Positions 35,886-49,700 of a stretch of DNA of 64,000 bases are shown one piece after another. The DNA is taken from contig CM076955.1 of NCBI GenBank assembly GCA_039566865.1, positions 15,645,501 to 15,709,500 of the forward strand, read 5' to 3'. The translations under genes and the position numbers were made by a program. The notes under the pieces were generated by a model. It worked only from the letters and a program-made list of their open reading frames with translations, made no database searches and was not told the DNA's origin. Positions within the stretch are counted from its first letter, which is position 1, and each line of letters begins with the position of its first letter. The DNA is from Aurelia coerulea (lineage: Eukaryota > Cnidaria > Scyphozoa > Semaeostomeae > Ulmaridae).

Positions 35886-38800
35886 ATGGCTTGTAATTGC
35901 TTTTCAAGGGCTTCTTGGCATCTCAGGATTTCATCACAAAGACTGCCAGGATTTTTAGCTAGGCCAACCTGCAGAAATTATGCAACAGCAAAATTTGCAA
36001 AGCCTTCATCAATGGAACTTTCTGCGAAGAATGGATTTAGGTTTTCAAATAGTTCGTTGTGGCAAAGAGCCTTCAATGCCACAGGATCAGTTGGAGAAAG
36101 TAGATTTTTGATTTTATCAAAGAAGGGCTTGCATGGCCAAGCAAATAGTGGTCGCTCAAGAGCAAAATTTAACATGTCAGAAAGGCATAAGTCTGTTGCA
36201 ATGTACACAGTGTCTGTTGTCATCCTAGTTTGTGGTGGATCATATGCTGCAGTACCACTTTATAGATTATATTGCCAGGTACAAATCACTCAGACATATT
36301 TTATTAAGTCCCGTGATTAGTGAATCTCAATGTTGCCTGGTCTGCAGAGTATGGCAGTTCTCAACGAGATCTCCATGTGTGCAGACCAACATAGTAGTGG
36401 CGTGGTCGTGTGCAAGGTCTTTGATTCTTTTGTCTTCAAAGTAGGGAACAAAAGATCTCGTTTAAAATCGGCGTGCACAAATTTTTGTAAAAATCTTGTG
36501 AGTGCAGTTGCCACACTCTGCAGACTGGAATGTTGCTCTGTGCCAAAAAGATTCTAAAAAATAACAATTTAATGCACCTTGTACATAACAGAAAAGATTG
36601 ATCTCTACAAATTGTTTGAAACAGTCTGATGCACACTATGCCTAATATCCAGTGCAAAACTTCTGCCACAAAAGAAGGACGGAACTTTCTCTGCAATTCT
36701 CCACACCAAATATCTTTTTTTCAATTGAAAGAAACATTGTGGCAACAGAATACAAACCAAGATGTACCAAGTTCAACATAGTGAAATGTTTACAGAATTG
36801 CTGCTTGGATCCTTTAGACTTGCCCCAAGTCTGTTTTGTCAACTGTAATAAGTCTACCGGAAAGTATATTACAAATTATTTCACTTTTCCCTTCAATTTT
36901 TTTGACGAAATTCTTTTGACGAAATAGACTTGGAGCAAGTCTATGAATCCTTTGTCTGATGCTTTTTCAGGGTGAACCTACTGTATAATTTTCTTGAAAA
37001 ACTTGATACTAAAAGTGGTTACTAAAACTTATATACTATGAAGATTACGATGAATTGAATTAATTAAATCATCAAATCAACTCTGTGAACCCCCATTACC
37101 ATACAATAACGTAAATCAATCTGTCAATCATATTAATCTTTTTCGCCTATATAACAGAAATCTATACTCTAACTTTAAATGTAAAGTCACACTCTGGTGA
37201 GAACGTAGGTTTGAAAGGCCTCAGTGTGCCAAAAATGTGTCTTTTTCTTTGCGTCCGCCTCCTTCATAGTATATAAGTAATTTTCTTAGATGTATTAAGT
37301 GCCTTGCTCAATGGACTGGCACAAAATTCTGTTAACATCTCCTCTATCCTGCTGTTTTCCTCCACCCTTGAGCTGATAGACCTTTCTATTGTGATATTTA
37401 GTGATGCAGGTGAATATTTAAAGTATATTTGTGAACAGAATTGGGATAGAAAAGCTTCATCTCTCTAGCCTGCATGCAGACTCAACAATCCTAAAGTGTA
37501 CACTTTAGGATTTTTGAGTCTGCACGTGGCTACATTTCTCAGGTTATCATTCTAATGTATCTTTCTTTCCAAAGGCATCAGGCTATGGTGGAACTGTCAA
37601 GGTTATTGAAGTTGGAGAGAAAATAGAAAATATGGAAAAGCAAAATCACAGATTGCTAACTGTGAAATTTAATGCTGACAAAGCTGCTACAATGCAATGG
37701 GATTTCAAACCACAGCAAAATCAAATAAAAGCAAGTGAAGTTTTGTCTTTCTATTGTTTTTAGCCACGTAAACAAATATTTTTCAGTTTATTTTAGTCTA
37801 GTTGTGTATTTCAGGATTGATTTGTAGGCTACTTGACTAGTTATGTAATTGTTAGTCTAAATATTTTTTCAATTTGTAAGCATCAGGACAGTACAGGCCT
37901 TGTGTGCAGTAACATGGTTTTCATGCCTAAGATTCTTTGAGAATATTTTTAAATTCTTAATTTTTTAAGAATTCCTGTTAAGAAAACTTACAGTTTTTGA
38001 GATGGTTCAAGAATTCTTATCAAAATGTGAAAAAATCTTGCAAAATTCTTCACAAATCCTGAGAATTCTTCTAATTTTATTATGGGCAAGGCTCGTACTG
38101 TGTATCAAGTTTTCATTCTTAATCTTTTAAATATGAAGTATCAATTATATTTGTAGATTGTACCAGGAGAAACAGCATTAGCATTTTACACTGCAAAGAA
38201 TCCAACAGATGTCCCAATAACTGGAGTATCAACCTACAATGTTATCCCTTTTGAAGCTGGCCAATACTTCAACAAAATACAGGTAACTACAGTACTTTTT
38301 GTCACATTAGTTATTAAATATGACGAAAAAGCCTTCAAAATAATGTTTTTGACACTAAATTGTGTATAGTTTGAAAAATACAGTAGTTACATTGGAAAAA
38401 GAATTTAGGAAGAAACCTCCAAGCTTCTAATGCCATACTGTATGTTTCAGGGGTGCAGTGAACAAAAGTAAATATTTTTTCAAGTTTGATATCTCTTCTA
38501 AAGAGCAATTATAAACAGACCAAAATAAGGTTTGAGAACTCTTTCTAAAATTTATTCTGTTGAACCCAATCAGTGCAGTGATCTTCTCAGAACTAACAGC
38601 TACTCATTCATTTTTTGCAATTTGAATTCTTAATGACAACCATGTCAAAAACGTTTTTATTTGTGTCACATGGTAGTTCATATTTTTATTTCAGTGTTTC
38701 TGTTTTGAAGAACAAAGATTGAATCCTGGAGAAGAGGTAGCTGATTTATATGATTTGAAAATAGTGCAGAAATTGGAAAACAGCATATACAGTAGTACAT

Positions 38801-39249
38801 ATCTTCTGTAAAAATCTGCCATCTTGGTTTTGTCTCAAAAGATTTTCAAATTTTGTGTCAAGGCAGTTAGAATTACTGTTAATGTTTTTGTCAGAAGAAT
38901 CTATCATACTGTTAAAAAGTCGTTTCCAGGCATCTGCATCGTAAGAGATTTTGTGTATGAATCTTTGATACTTAATAAAGTCAAGCTGGATGGAATGTTA
39001 AGCAGAATAGGTCATTCGTACTGATCTGCCAGTTTTAAATCACAGAACAGTTCTTTGTAAAAATTATTCTCTTTTCAGGTTGACATGCCAGTATTTTTCT
39101 ACATTGATCCAGAATTTGTCCTTGACCCAAGTTTACGGAAAGTCACAGAGATAACTCTGTCCTACACATTCTTTGAAGCAAAAGATGGCAGCTGGCCTGA
39201 TCTTGGGGTGCAACCAAGCTATGCTGTAGGTGGACATGGCACAACCTAA
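35886..39249 (+). CDS. COX11: COX11, cytochrome c oxidase copper chaperone, 5 exons
   Basis: COX11 delivers copper to the CuB site of cytochrome oxidase subunit 1 at the mitochondrial inner membrane. Exons: 35886-36278, 37575-37730, 38157-38282, 38695-38736, 39079-39249 (TAA). All junctions are phase 0, total 295 residues. The first ~100 residues are basic and presequence-like. A single membrane segment lies at about residues 104-124, followed by PLYRLYC with the conserved Cys130. The copper-binding CFCFEEQ motif places cysteines at 226 and 228, and the family signatures PGETALAFY, NVIPFEAGQYFNKIQ, MPVFFYIDPEF and ITLSYTFFEA are present. The exon 2 boundary needs a GC donor (AAA|GCAAGT); it gives the same length as human COX11 in this region. 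The ~20-residue C-terminal tail differs from the human protein. An ATTAAA signal lies at 39316-39321. Confidence 0.96.
37466..37532. mobile_element. TAGCC...GGCTA micro-foldback, 67 bases, in COX11 intron 1
   Basis: Self-complementary: TAGCCTGCATGCAGACTCAA pairs with TTGAGTCTGCACGTGGCTA around a perfect inner palindrome AATCCTAAAGTGTACACTTT. Flanks CATCTCTC (37458-37465) and CATTTCTC (37533-37540) look like an 8-base target duplication with one change. Confidence 0.7.
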
Positions 39250-40141
39250 CAACGCAAAACCTGACATATTCATTTATAAATAGAATTTGTAACATTTAGA
39301 CCTACAAGGTAGAAAATTAAAGCATTTAAAAAGCTTCAAGGAGTGGTTGAATGTAAAATACTTTAAAACGGAGGATACTAGTATTTATGCAAAAGGTAGA
39401 CAAGTTCAGCTAACATTTTTGATACCCATACCAGATTACAAGATTTTCCTCCAGAGGAATCTTTCTTTTCATACAAGATAAGAACTTTTCACCATGAAAA
39501 GTATGATAGTTAATCAACTGATCATCAGTTAAAGGGGTGATTTCTCAATTGTATGGTCATTTGTCCTGAAGTTAGTATACAGTAAAGTATGTCAGCTGAA
39601 TCTGTCCATTACGGTGAGCATGTCAAACATAGGTATCACATTTCCCATACTTTGTAGCATATAATGGTTGGCCTCACTGAAATGAGTTTTATTGAATTAC
39701 AAAGAGGCAATAAGACTTCAATTTTGCACCAAGAACAATTTGCATTATCAAGCATTTTTTATTTGCTAGAAGAATAGAGTAGAACATTTGATAACCTGCA
39801 TCAAAATTTAGCAATGTTGAGAAATGCGGACCTAAACAATGATCTATCATATGAATAGGTCCTAAAGAACACAGGTCAGAGTAAGAATAATTTCTCATTG
39901 AGCTTTGCTGCTCCATATTAGAACTAATGTCATTCAAAAAGCTATGCTAAAAACTGTGCAATTAACATATTGATATATTATATAGTACATAATTTGCAAC
40001 ATTGTGACATTAAAAACTGTGGACATAGGACATAGCAGAATTTGCTGAGTAACATTTTTAAAAAAGGTGACAACTTTTTCTGCTAATCAAAAGCAAAAAT
40101 ATTTGTCAAGCAGATGTTTGCAGTGTGACCAGAAAAAGCAA
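39250..40141. other. 3' intergenic stretch between COX11 and CEP112
   Basis: COX11 and CEP112 converge here. Apart from the COX11 polyadenylation signal near 39316 I see no gene or repeat that I recognise. Confidence 0.5.
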
Positions 40142-40683
40142 TAAAAGCTCTATTTAGCCCCCTCTATATTGACCCCCCTCTCTAATGAGCCCATATCTCT
40201 TTTAAGCCAATATTTTAAATATCTCCCCCACCCCACTAGATTAAATGCAAGAAGTTATCAGCAAAGATTTTTCATATATTTAGCAGAAACTAGTTTGGAA
40301 GTTAATTTTTATGTAGTTTGGGAAGTAAAATGCACAATTGAATTGATGTTTGACACACAAATTTTTGTGTCGATTCCACAAAACTATGCAGTAAAGGACC
40401 TAAAACCGTCTCATTTGACTTTGTCATAGGCGTAGGAGACAGGGGGCCCCCAACGTCAGAAAAATTTGCAAAAATCAGCCATAATCGGGCAGAAATCCGC
40501 CTCAAGTCGGGCAAACTTTTCTCAAACAATGGACTTTTTATCGGGCAGCCCCCCCAAATTTTATCTCCCCCTACGCCGATGGACTTTGTGAATAAGCCCC
40601 TTATCCAATAAGGCCCCACTGTAGGTCTTCTAGGGTCTCTAAAGTTAAATAAGGCCACCAGTGGCTAAATAGAGCTTTTATGG
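40142..40683. mobile_element. MITE with CTATTTAGCCCC ends, interrupted by a hAT MITE
   Basis: AAAAGCTCTATTTAGCCCC at the left pairs with GGCTAAATAGAGCTTTTAT at the right. It matches 12885-13280 through its centre and lies about 115 bases past the CEP112 stop codon. A 157-base element is inserted at 40425. Confidence 0.75.
40425..40581. mobile_element. hAT-like MITE, 157 bases, nested, 8-base target duplication
   Basis: The ends CATAGGCGTAG and CTACGCCGATG are inverted repeats (10 of 11). Perfect GACTTTGT duplications flank it (40417-40424 and 40582-40589). Removing the insert restores the alignment of the host MITE with its other copy. Confidence 0.9.
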
Positions 40684-40798
40684 AGGACATAAACATCGTT
40701 TCTTGGCAAATGAATCCAATCGTTTGGCAAAAAGATGCTTTTACCTTTGCCCAAGGCTCAAAGCGCGACAAGGGAACAGTGTGAAACTGTGAGTTTCT

Positions 40799-43700
40799 TT
40801 AATGTCTTGATGGTGAAGTTTGCTGTGGTCTTAGATCTTCAAATGAATGAGTTATCTTATCTCGACTCTGTAGTTCTTCTTGTAGTATCAATGCTCTTGA
40901 CTGCATTAATGATGTTTGTTCTTGTAAGGCTGATATTGTGTCTTCTAGTTCCTGAAATGCAAACAAATTCATTTGATTACAAAGCGTTATCTCCTGCAGA
41001 AGACCTACTAGTATAACATAGCTTCCAAATCTTTTTAAATGTTGGTATGAAATTCTATGACCTACCGGGTGTCTCAAAAAAGTACCCTCTTTTGGCTAAA
41101 CAAAGGAACAAAACGATAACATTTCAGGATACTTTTACTTCATAACTACATTTGTTGATCTTCAACTTAAATGCACACACCCTGCATTTTAAAATCGTCC
41201 ACCAAACCAGAGGTTTTGAGAAAAGGCCTAAGCATGATTTGACACCAATGGTATTTTGCAAGACAATTCTCAACTTTGACCTTTACTTTTTACTGTTGAA
41301 AAGAATTATACTTTGAATCGCTTCAATTGTTCTTGAAATGACTTTTCCTTTGAGAGATTGGTCCTTGCATTGCATTCAATCCCAAGTATTTTGTATCAAA
41401 GATGAGGAATAGGAGCACATGCACGCTTATTTTGGATGTGGCACAAATTTATCATTCTTACCACCTTTCCATTATATTTGAATAATCAGGGTCATGTCCA
41501 TGCGTCTTTTATTCTTTTCAAAAACGACACAGATCATGGCTAGGCCCTTTATCAAAACCTCTGGTTTTGGGTGCACTGTAAATTTTGACTTTGCGAACTT
41601 GTATGACACAATATGGCTAGGCCCTTTATCAAAACCTCTGGTTTTGGGTGCACTGTAGTAAATTTTGACTTTGCGAACTTGTATCTCCGGTGTTTGGTGT
41701 ACGATTTGTAAATGCAAGGTATGTGCATATTAGTTGAAGATTGATGAATTTAGCTGTGAACTCGGAGAGTAAGCTGCAAGCTTCTGATTTGCTTTTGCAA
41801 ATCATAATCAAGTATCGCAAAGAAGGTACATCGGGAAGGTCTTTCAAAAGGTGTTTGAAATCTTTCGTCGAAAGTTTTTGTCCGAAACTTTCCGTCAGAA
41901 ACATTTGCATGTTGATGGAATATATAAGCAGAAGAACATACCGCCCTTGCTGAATTTGGAAGTAATCCTCGTACTCTTTCTTCGCAATCCAGTTTGAGTC
42001 TGGTTATCTGAAACAAAATTGTGGTGGATGTGGATAAGATCCTTGAAGTTCCTTTTAAGTTACAAGTACGTATCGTATCGTAGTGGATAAAAGTCTATGA
42101 ACAGGCCCTTCGAGGTGGTCATTGTTCGTCATTGTCTACCACTGGGTATCATCAACGAGGTATCATCCTTGTAGCGTTGTAAAGTAATCCATATGTCGTG
42201 CCCGGTGGGTGCAATGTTGATGAAAACATGACACCATGCTCATCCATGATTTCGCTGAGAAAGGGGCATATTTGAAGCAGAATCCTAGGACCTAGAATCT
42301 CAGAAAAAGGGGCATTTTTCTTCAGAAATATCCCAAACCCAAAAACAGTTAAATGCTGCTCGGGACCCTAGAATAAAAGTCAATTTCACCTGGCCCAAGT
42401 TTGATACCCTAAGTTTCATGGGATTCTACTGTTTTCCAACAAAGAGATATCAGCAAAGTGAATCATGATAAAATGCAAAAATCCACTGTACAGATTTCTT
42501 TAGGGCTCAGTGATACTCCTTTAAAGGGGGGTTACCTAGAAACTCAGAGAATCCTATGAAATGGTATGGACGAGCGTGGTGTACCTTTTACTATCGAATT
42601 GCACTCACCGGGATGTCGTGTCTTGCAAAAATCTTAATCAATTGAACGCATAAAAACAGGGCTTAATTGCACCAACATAGTATCATCGTTAATGAAACTG
42701 GAACGTTTGGTCGATTGCCGAGGTTTAGAGATTTCTTCATGGCTGGGTGGCAACTTAGAGTTTTCCCCCTTTTATTTATACACTTTCATTCAGTTATTCA
42801 GAAACAACTTTGACAAAATATTGATACCACAGAAATTTAAAACGAGAGAAAGCCTCATATAAATGACTGCAGTCAGACTACTTTGATTCCAGGCACACCC
42901 TTTCAAACCATGTGCTCGCAGGCACAGAATATTTTTAAAGAGGCCAGGAGAAAGCCACCATAGGATCAATGTCAACCCTGAGCTCGTCGATAGAACAGAT
43001 AAAGACATTCTGGGTTGGGTCTTCAAACATTGATGCACCAATGAGCTGTTTTAAGAAGGACGGTCCAATGCTTTTATCTCAATGCAGCTATCTTAGTGTT
43101 TACTAGACTCATTCCAAACGTCTCTTGTTTCGCTCCCCGAACTGATTTGTCTCTAGAGAACTGAAGCGATAACAACAACAATACCAACAATAACGAGCGA
43201 AAGTTAGAGGGACTTATGTAATGAGTCTAATGTTTTCTTCCATCGAGATTTCCTCGTACGTTTGAGCTGCATCCACACTCGAAACGAATTTGTGATGCAA
43301 TCCAACTTTGCCGCACTTCACTGTCATCTGGAAGGCGTCGAGAGCGACGCTGCAAGTTAGCCTGATAACCAGCCCATTATTCTAATTTCTTTTTAGAATA
43401 ATGGGCTGGTTATCAGGCTACGCTGCAAGTGTGAATTCAGCTTTAGGGCTTGGGAGATCTGTGATGATATTACATGAAGTAGTGGGTTGTGTGCTTTTAC
43501 ATGAAGTAAGATACACGTGTGGGAGTCGTGAAAGTTGGTTGACAGCAAGAATAATGGTCTTCTTTCCTGTCTCTTAATCTCCAACCAAATAGATATTATT
43601 ACAAGATCATGATACTTTCTTTCCAAAAATATCTACTATCCAAGTAGTAAAGGAAGAGACCTCCAGTAAATGTTTCCTCCAGTAAACGAGGGAACACCTT

Positions 43701-46700
43701 ATCTTGCTGCAAGTGGTAAATAAACATCACTAGGCATCCAATATCTTTCCCATATTGACACTCGTACGTTTATCATCGTTATTATCACCATTATAATTAC
43801 CATGACTTTCTTCGTAACTGTTGAAAACTAGACCAAAATAAACTATAAAGGTGCTCTTACACTTTCTTGAGAATGAATTTCCAATTTTTGATATTTTCTT
43901 TCAATTTGCTTCAACCGTGTACGATGTAGTTCCAATTCTTGATTCATCGACTGCGAGAAGAATATCGAAAATGTTTTCAAAAGATGTGTGTATGAGTATT
44001 TCAAGTACTAATCTCATTTACAAGAAGACGTCTTTCACCAAGAAGAAGGGAAAAAATTAAACTAGTTCTACATTCTGCTTCTCTTCCTCAGAGCTTGTTT
44101 TCGACAAATCGGATTTCAAATTCTCACTACTTCAGTACACGCATAAGTTTTGTAGGAACCCTTCATAGAAACTCAACTCTCAGATCGCTGAAAAGATCAA
44201 GAAACTCCAGTAATGGCGAAATCTTTTAATTAGCTATCTTAATCAAAAGGAAATCCTGAGCATATGTTCACTTTAAGTTCAGTTGTTTCCCGTATCACAT
44301 TAATCGAGACGAGAAATACTTGAGTAATATTTAAACATTGTGAAAGCTTAAAAAACTCCCAAAAAATTTCACTCGGTTGACGTGGAATTGGCTTTTCTTA
44401 ATAAACAATATACCTTTTAGCCATTCTAAAAAGAGACTGGATCGAGTGTTATTTTCACAAATCTTTATATGCGAGGTTCGATCGAGTGGTGTTAGAGCTC
44501 TTATCACTATTGTGCACATTAGAAAATTCTACAAAATGTAGCAAAATATCGTTCGATGCTGATTCGTTTCAGAATAGCTAAAAGGTCTATTGAAATTATA
44601 CTTCATGTTGCAAAAAATATTCAGAGGGATTTATAGCAGGGTGAAACAGAGTTCAGAAAATGCTCAGCCTTCCTTCAGATAAATATAGGTTTTCAATAGA
44701 ACCTTCCTCACTTTTGAAAAGATAATAGGCGGGTTTAAGGTGTGGCATAAGTTATCCTTTCGTAAGAGACCTCCTCCAAGGTTAGTAACCGTGTGACCGT
44801 ACTATAATCTCGACTCTGGGATGGGAAAAATACCACAATGTCAGTTTCTTGGGACTATTGCAAGCCCGATGAGGGGGGTACTTCACATGTTTTAGGTACG
44901 GGGACGTGCCATCGGGAAGGGTATCGATTTTCGCGATATTTGTATGAGGAACGGTATCAATTTTCGCGATATTGGTATTTGTATAAGTTTGGATATACAT
45001 TTTCGGAAAATTGGTATAAGGTCGGGTATACTTTTTCGCAAAATTGGTATAAAGTCGGGTATACTTTTTCGCAAAAATTGGTATAAGGAACGGGTATGTT
45101 TTTGAAGCTTCGATGGCACGTCCCCGACCAAAGCCTGGTCAAGTACCCCCCCCCCCCCCCCCCGGGATTGCAAGTCCCTCCTTTATTTTGAAGCAATAAG
45201 TTTTTGGTGAATGAAAATCAAACTGAGAAAGAAAATACTTACCGCGACCACAGTACTATGACGTTGTTGCAGTTCTTGATGTTCTTTTTCGTATTTTTCT
45301 GTTATTTCAAGTAATTTCATTTGTGAATGGCTTTGCTCTCTGAAAGAAAATTGCAAATGCTGAGTCACAGGGCGCTATGACAGGGCTTTATCAAGGTGCT
45401 ATAGGCCAAATATCACAGGAAGAAAAAGTCACAGTCAATCTACAACACCAACCTAAATGAGTAAGTCAAAGCTTATTCCAAAGACTCTAAACTCTCTTTC
45501 TTTCTTCAAATTTCTACCTTGCATCCAAAGGCAATTGAGGACGCTGAGAAGCTAAGCTTATCGAAGCAGCGTCCTGGTCCTTCCTCTCGATGTGACCACA
45601 CCTCGTGATTCCTTTAGCCTGGAATTACAGAGAGTTGGCGACTCTCTTCACTCTACGTAGCAGGTTCGACAGGGGGAGGAATCGAACAACCGACCTTCAG
45701 ATTGGTAGTCAAGAATGCTATAGGTATACCACTGAGACCCTGTACTCTCATGATCCTTTGCCGTTTCACAGGAACTTTCATACTGTAAGAAAATCATTTT
45801 GGCTGTTGGGATGCTGCATTGTCTTCGCGTTATTCGAATGATAGTTGTTGTGCCATTGCTTTGAAACGACGGAACGGTCCTGAAAACGATTTAGGATTAG
45901 GAAGGCTTTGTTCCTTATGGCCGTTTATGTTTCCAACATCGAATGAGTTAGAAAAAACACACGGCGCTGGAAACGTCGCTGTCCCCTGAATATCACAGCA
46001 ATAACATTTGTTATTACCTTGCTGAATAGCTTGTACGTTGAATTTATTTTAGGAATTTTCCTGGCTGAAATCGACCACTTTCTTTCTAAAATATGAGAGA
46101 AGTTCTCGAGAAGGACCCTTGATTAACCTTAAAAAAAAGTGCCTCAAAATCGTGATCAAATTCTCCAAAGATTCTGCCATACAGCAATGACTTACCTTGA
46201 CAATTTCTCATTTGCGTCACTAATTTGACTTTGAAGTGTTGCTATCATCTGTAAAGAAATATTCATTTTCAAGGAAAGAATTCAAGAAGTGGTGCAGGGA
46301 TAAGATGAGAGACATGTAACCCTTTCATTCCATTTGTATATCGTCTCTAAAATTTTGTTTGTTGAAGCCGCTCCCTGGCTGAACCTTCCATACTATATAT
46401 AGCTAACTTAACATTTGGTGCACAAATAAACCAACACTAGGCATTTCTTTCACCGTGAAAAAACTTTGTCTTAAAGTTGAATAACATAACTGTTCATAGC
46501 TGTACAGTACATAACAGTTCATAATAAAAGGGGTTATGCTCAAACGCCGAAGGGAGCAAACTTCAATTTACGTACTGATGCATTTCCCTCGAAAATCGGT
46601 ACAAGATTAAAACACGGGGAAATGTTGAAAGTTTGTCCCCTAAAGTGCAAACTAGCCAAGAACGCAGGCATGCACTGAGCTTGGTCTCAAACAGGGAGCT

Positions 46701-49700
46701 ATACACTTGTTGTAAAGCTCCCTGGTCTCAAATATCGGCAGCCTTTCAAATTTCTAAGAATTCAAAGTAGATTCCCACGTTCGACTGAATTGATGATGTT
46801 CAATTCACTTTGTCGAATTCCTGCATTTGGAGGCATAACGGAAAACTGCTTAAAATGAAACGCTCGAATATCGAATCAGTAGAACGCAATTTGTTTATCG
46901 AGTCAGCTCGTAACTGAAACACAGGAAGCACAGTGTAGGTTGGAGAAACTGTTTCATTTTCTACATAGACTCTGCCGATACGGAATCGAAATAAAGGGAC
47001 AAAAATCAAGGGACAAAAGGACTCATCACCAGACAAAAATGCCTAAAGATAAACAAAGGACAAAGAAGGATCAAGAGCTATGTTCTAAGTTGAAGAAAGA
47101 GTTAGAAATGAAGCAAGCTTTGTTGACAAACACTGAACATGATAAATCTATGTTGAAAAGGTAATGTGGTCAACTGTGTAGGGTAGAGTGCAGTTTAGCG
47201 GGCGGCATTCGAATGTTGTGTTGTTGTTTGTCATACGGTAAAGGTTAGGGTTAGTTTCAGAAAAGCTTTTTCGGCGTAATTTAGCGTTAGTTTGGGTAAG
47301 TTAAGGCTAGTTAGAGTTAGTAAGGGTAAGTTAGGGTAAGGGTTAAGTAGGCTACATTTTAGGGCTAGGATTATTGCATTGTTATTGAATTGCGTTGTTG
47401 TTAGACTGAACACCTATTTGCGTTCTAAACCCTAAAATTACTGATAATTTGGCTGGTTTGCACTTTAGCGGACACACTTTTAACATTTCTTCGTGTGTGA
47501 ATTTTGTACTGTTTTTTGGATGGAAAATGCATCAGTACTAAGATTAAAGTATACCCATTGAAACAGCGGGGGCTTGGGGCCGGCAGCCCCCAAAAATTTT
47601 CGGGGAAACGAATTCATTGATTGCTGGTTCCTGCTGCAGTTTTAGGCCATAGTTAAGTCATGTTGATGTTCTCCAGTAATTGCGAATGAGTGGAATTACG
47701 TTCGAATCTTGCATTATCCAATCAGATGATAGGATTTACATCACTATTGTTTAGAAAGCCAATGTGCAGTTAGTTCTAACAATACAATTCAATTCAACCT
47801 CTGTTTTCCTTGGAAACTGTGCCCGCCAAAGTGCATTTGTCCCCATCAAAATAGCACTAAAATAGCCTGAATCTGCAATAGAAACAGGTAGTTGATTTCT
47901 CCTTTTGGTCGAAATTTTGAACGTGTGAAAAGGTGGGTCCATTAACAGTGCAACCTAACTTTCCCTAGAAGGTGAAGTTGAAGTTGCGTTTTCTAGCGCC
48001 AAGCGCTGGGATCGAAGAAGCAGAGAAGACCTAATCGAGTCCACGACCCCTTGTCGTGGCGCTCAAGTGATGGGGCTCTACCAAGTATCGAACCCTGTCC
48101 GCCTGACTGCTCTGGCTGCAAAGTCAGAGGATTATATCACTGCTCCATAACACCTAGATAAGGCCTAGTTTGCATTTTCCATTGTTGAGGATACCGAGGG
48201 CTGCCCCTTTTGTCTGAGCCTTTTGTTATGCTGGTAAAATTCAAAGCAGATCAACAGCTGGGAAACCTATTACCATGCGCGAGAATCTCATTGTTTCTTT
48301 GCGAATTCTCGTTTGGATTGTGGCCGGATTATCCGCCCACATTCTTTCCACAAAACAAAGCATGCTTTCTGCGCATGATCACAGGTTCCTTTTTGGGGGA
48401 TAACCGTTGCTTTGAACTTTGACGATTCGTATCCCCAATAAACACATGATTGTTTAACGGAGTTTGGTAGCATTTATCTAGCACTATTATGTGAAGTATA
48501 TGAAGCAATGTCATCTATTTGACAACTCATCTATCTTTCAGGAGGGTCGACGAGCTTGAAAAGAAGCAGAAATCTTTAAAGGAAGACTTCGAAGCAAATG
48601 TGAGTACCATATCTCAGATTTACGGAAGTTCATTTAATACTATGATTAGTACAGCAGCATCAATGAGAACGTGCTAACAAAATAATTCGAGGGCGAAAAC
48701 GTAAAATCTGGCAAAAACGTGGCACAGCATAGGTTTCAAATCTTTCAAAAGGTTGGTGTAAAATTTAATGACCTATTTCTTTGAACTGAATAACTTCAAA
48801 GAAACTTTAGCATTTTAGCTATAATTCTACCGTTGGACTTTCTGAAATCTTCAATATTTTCAGATTTGGAGTGTTTTTCTTCTTTTTCAAGAATTCAAGA
48901 AAAATTTTCAGAAAAACTTAAAACCATCGTAATTTCTATACTGTTTGACGCAAGATAAAATAATTTCCAAGAAAACCATAGTTTATGAATGTCTACAATA
49001 TGATATTCGCTTTTGGTTTATGATTTAGAAATTTGACGATGTCACATCCTCAAATGAGTAGTAATTTCGAAAATATTCAAAATTTCTGAAAAGTCTAATG
49101 GCATAATTATAGGTAAATAGCTGTCATAGAATTTTACACCCACCTTTTTCAGATTTAAGGATTTGGAACCTATGTTGGATGGCACACTAACATTGCGTTG
49201 ATATGTTGAGGCCTATCAGATGAATGAGGACTAATATTTGACTTTTGAATTTTACACAATCATCAAATTAATGCTTTAGATGGCCACAACTAAAAACTGG
49301 ATCAATGCATTTTTCTTCGAAACAAGAACCAATGAAAAATCAAGGTGAAAAGGTTTCTTACATAAAGGAGTATATACTAAAGATAACTTTTTACTGTAGT
49401 GTGATGACGACACTCTGATGACGACACAAGTCAGAAAGGCCTCAGTTAGCTAAATATTCTCGTTTTTTTGCATCCGAATCTTTTTACAATATTAAAGATT
49501 ACAGGCTGTAGATTTTTATTCGAGGAAGGTTCTTATATGAGAGTTTCTACTGTGCAGTAAAAAACCGCGTATAAGAACCTACAATTTGGCAAATCAGCCT
49601 GGGGTTCTTAAACAATTAATACAATGGATTGGTTCTTATAAAACAATTGAAAACTTGACAATTTCAGCCTGTAGGTTCTTAATCCATTAGGTTCTTATAC

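Noticed and set aside
40302..40658. 118-codon minus-strand frame
   Set aside because: It runs through two nested MITEs and is explained by them.
46940..47038. N-terminal extension of the nested gene (frame open upstream of the ATG)
   Set aside because: The extension lacks an ATG; the first AUG at 47039 has a good context.
47235..47370. Interstitial telomere array
   Set aside because: Only two adjacent TTAGGG-like units; the rest is too irregular.
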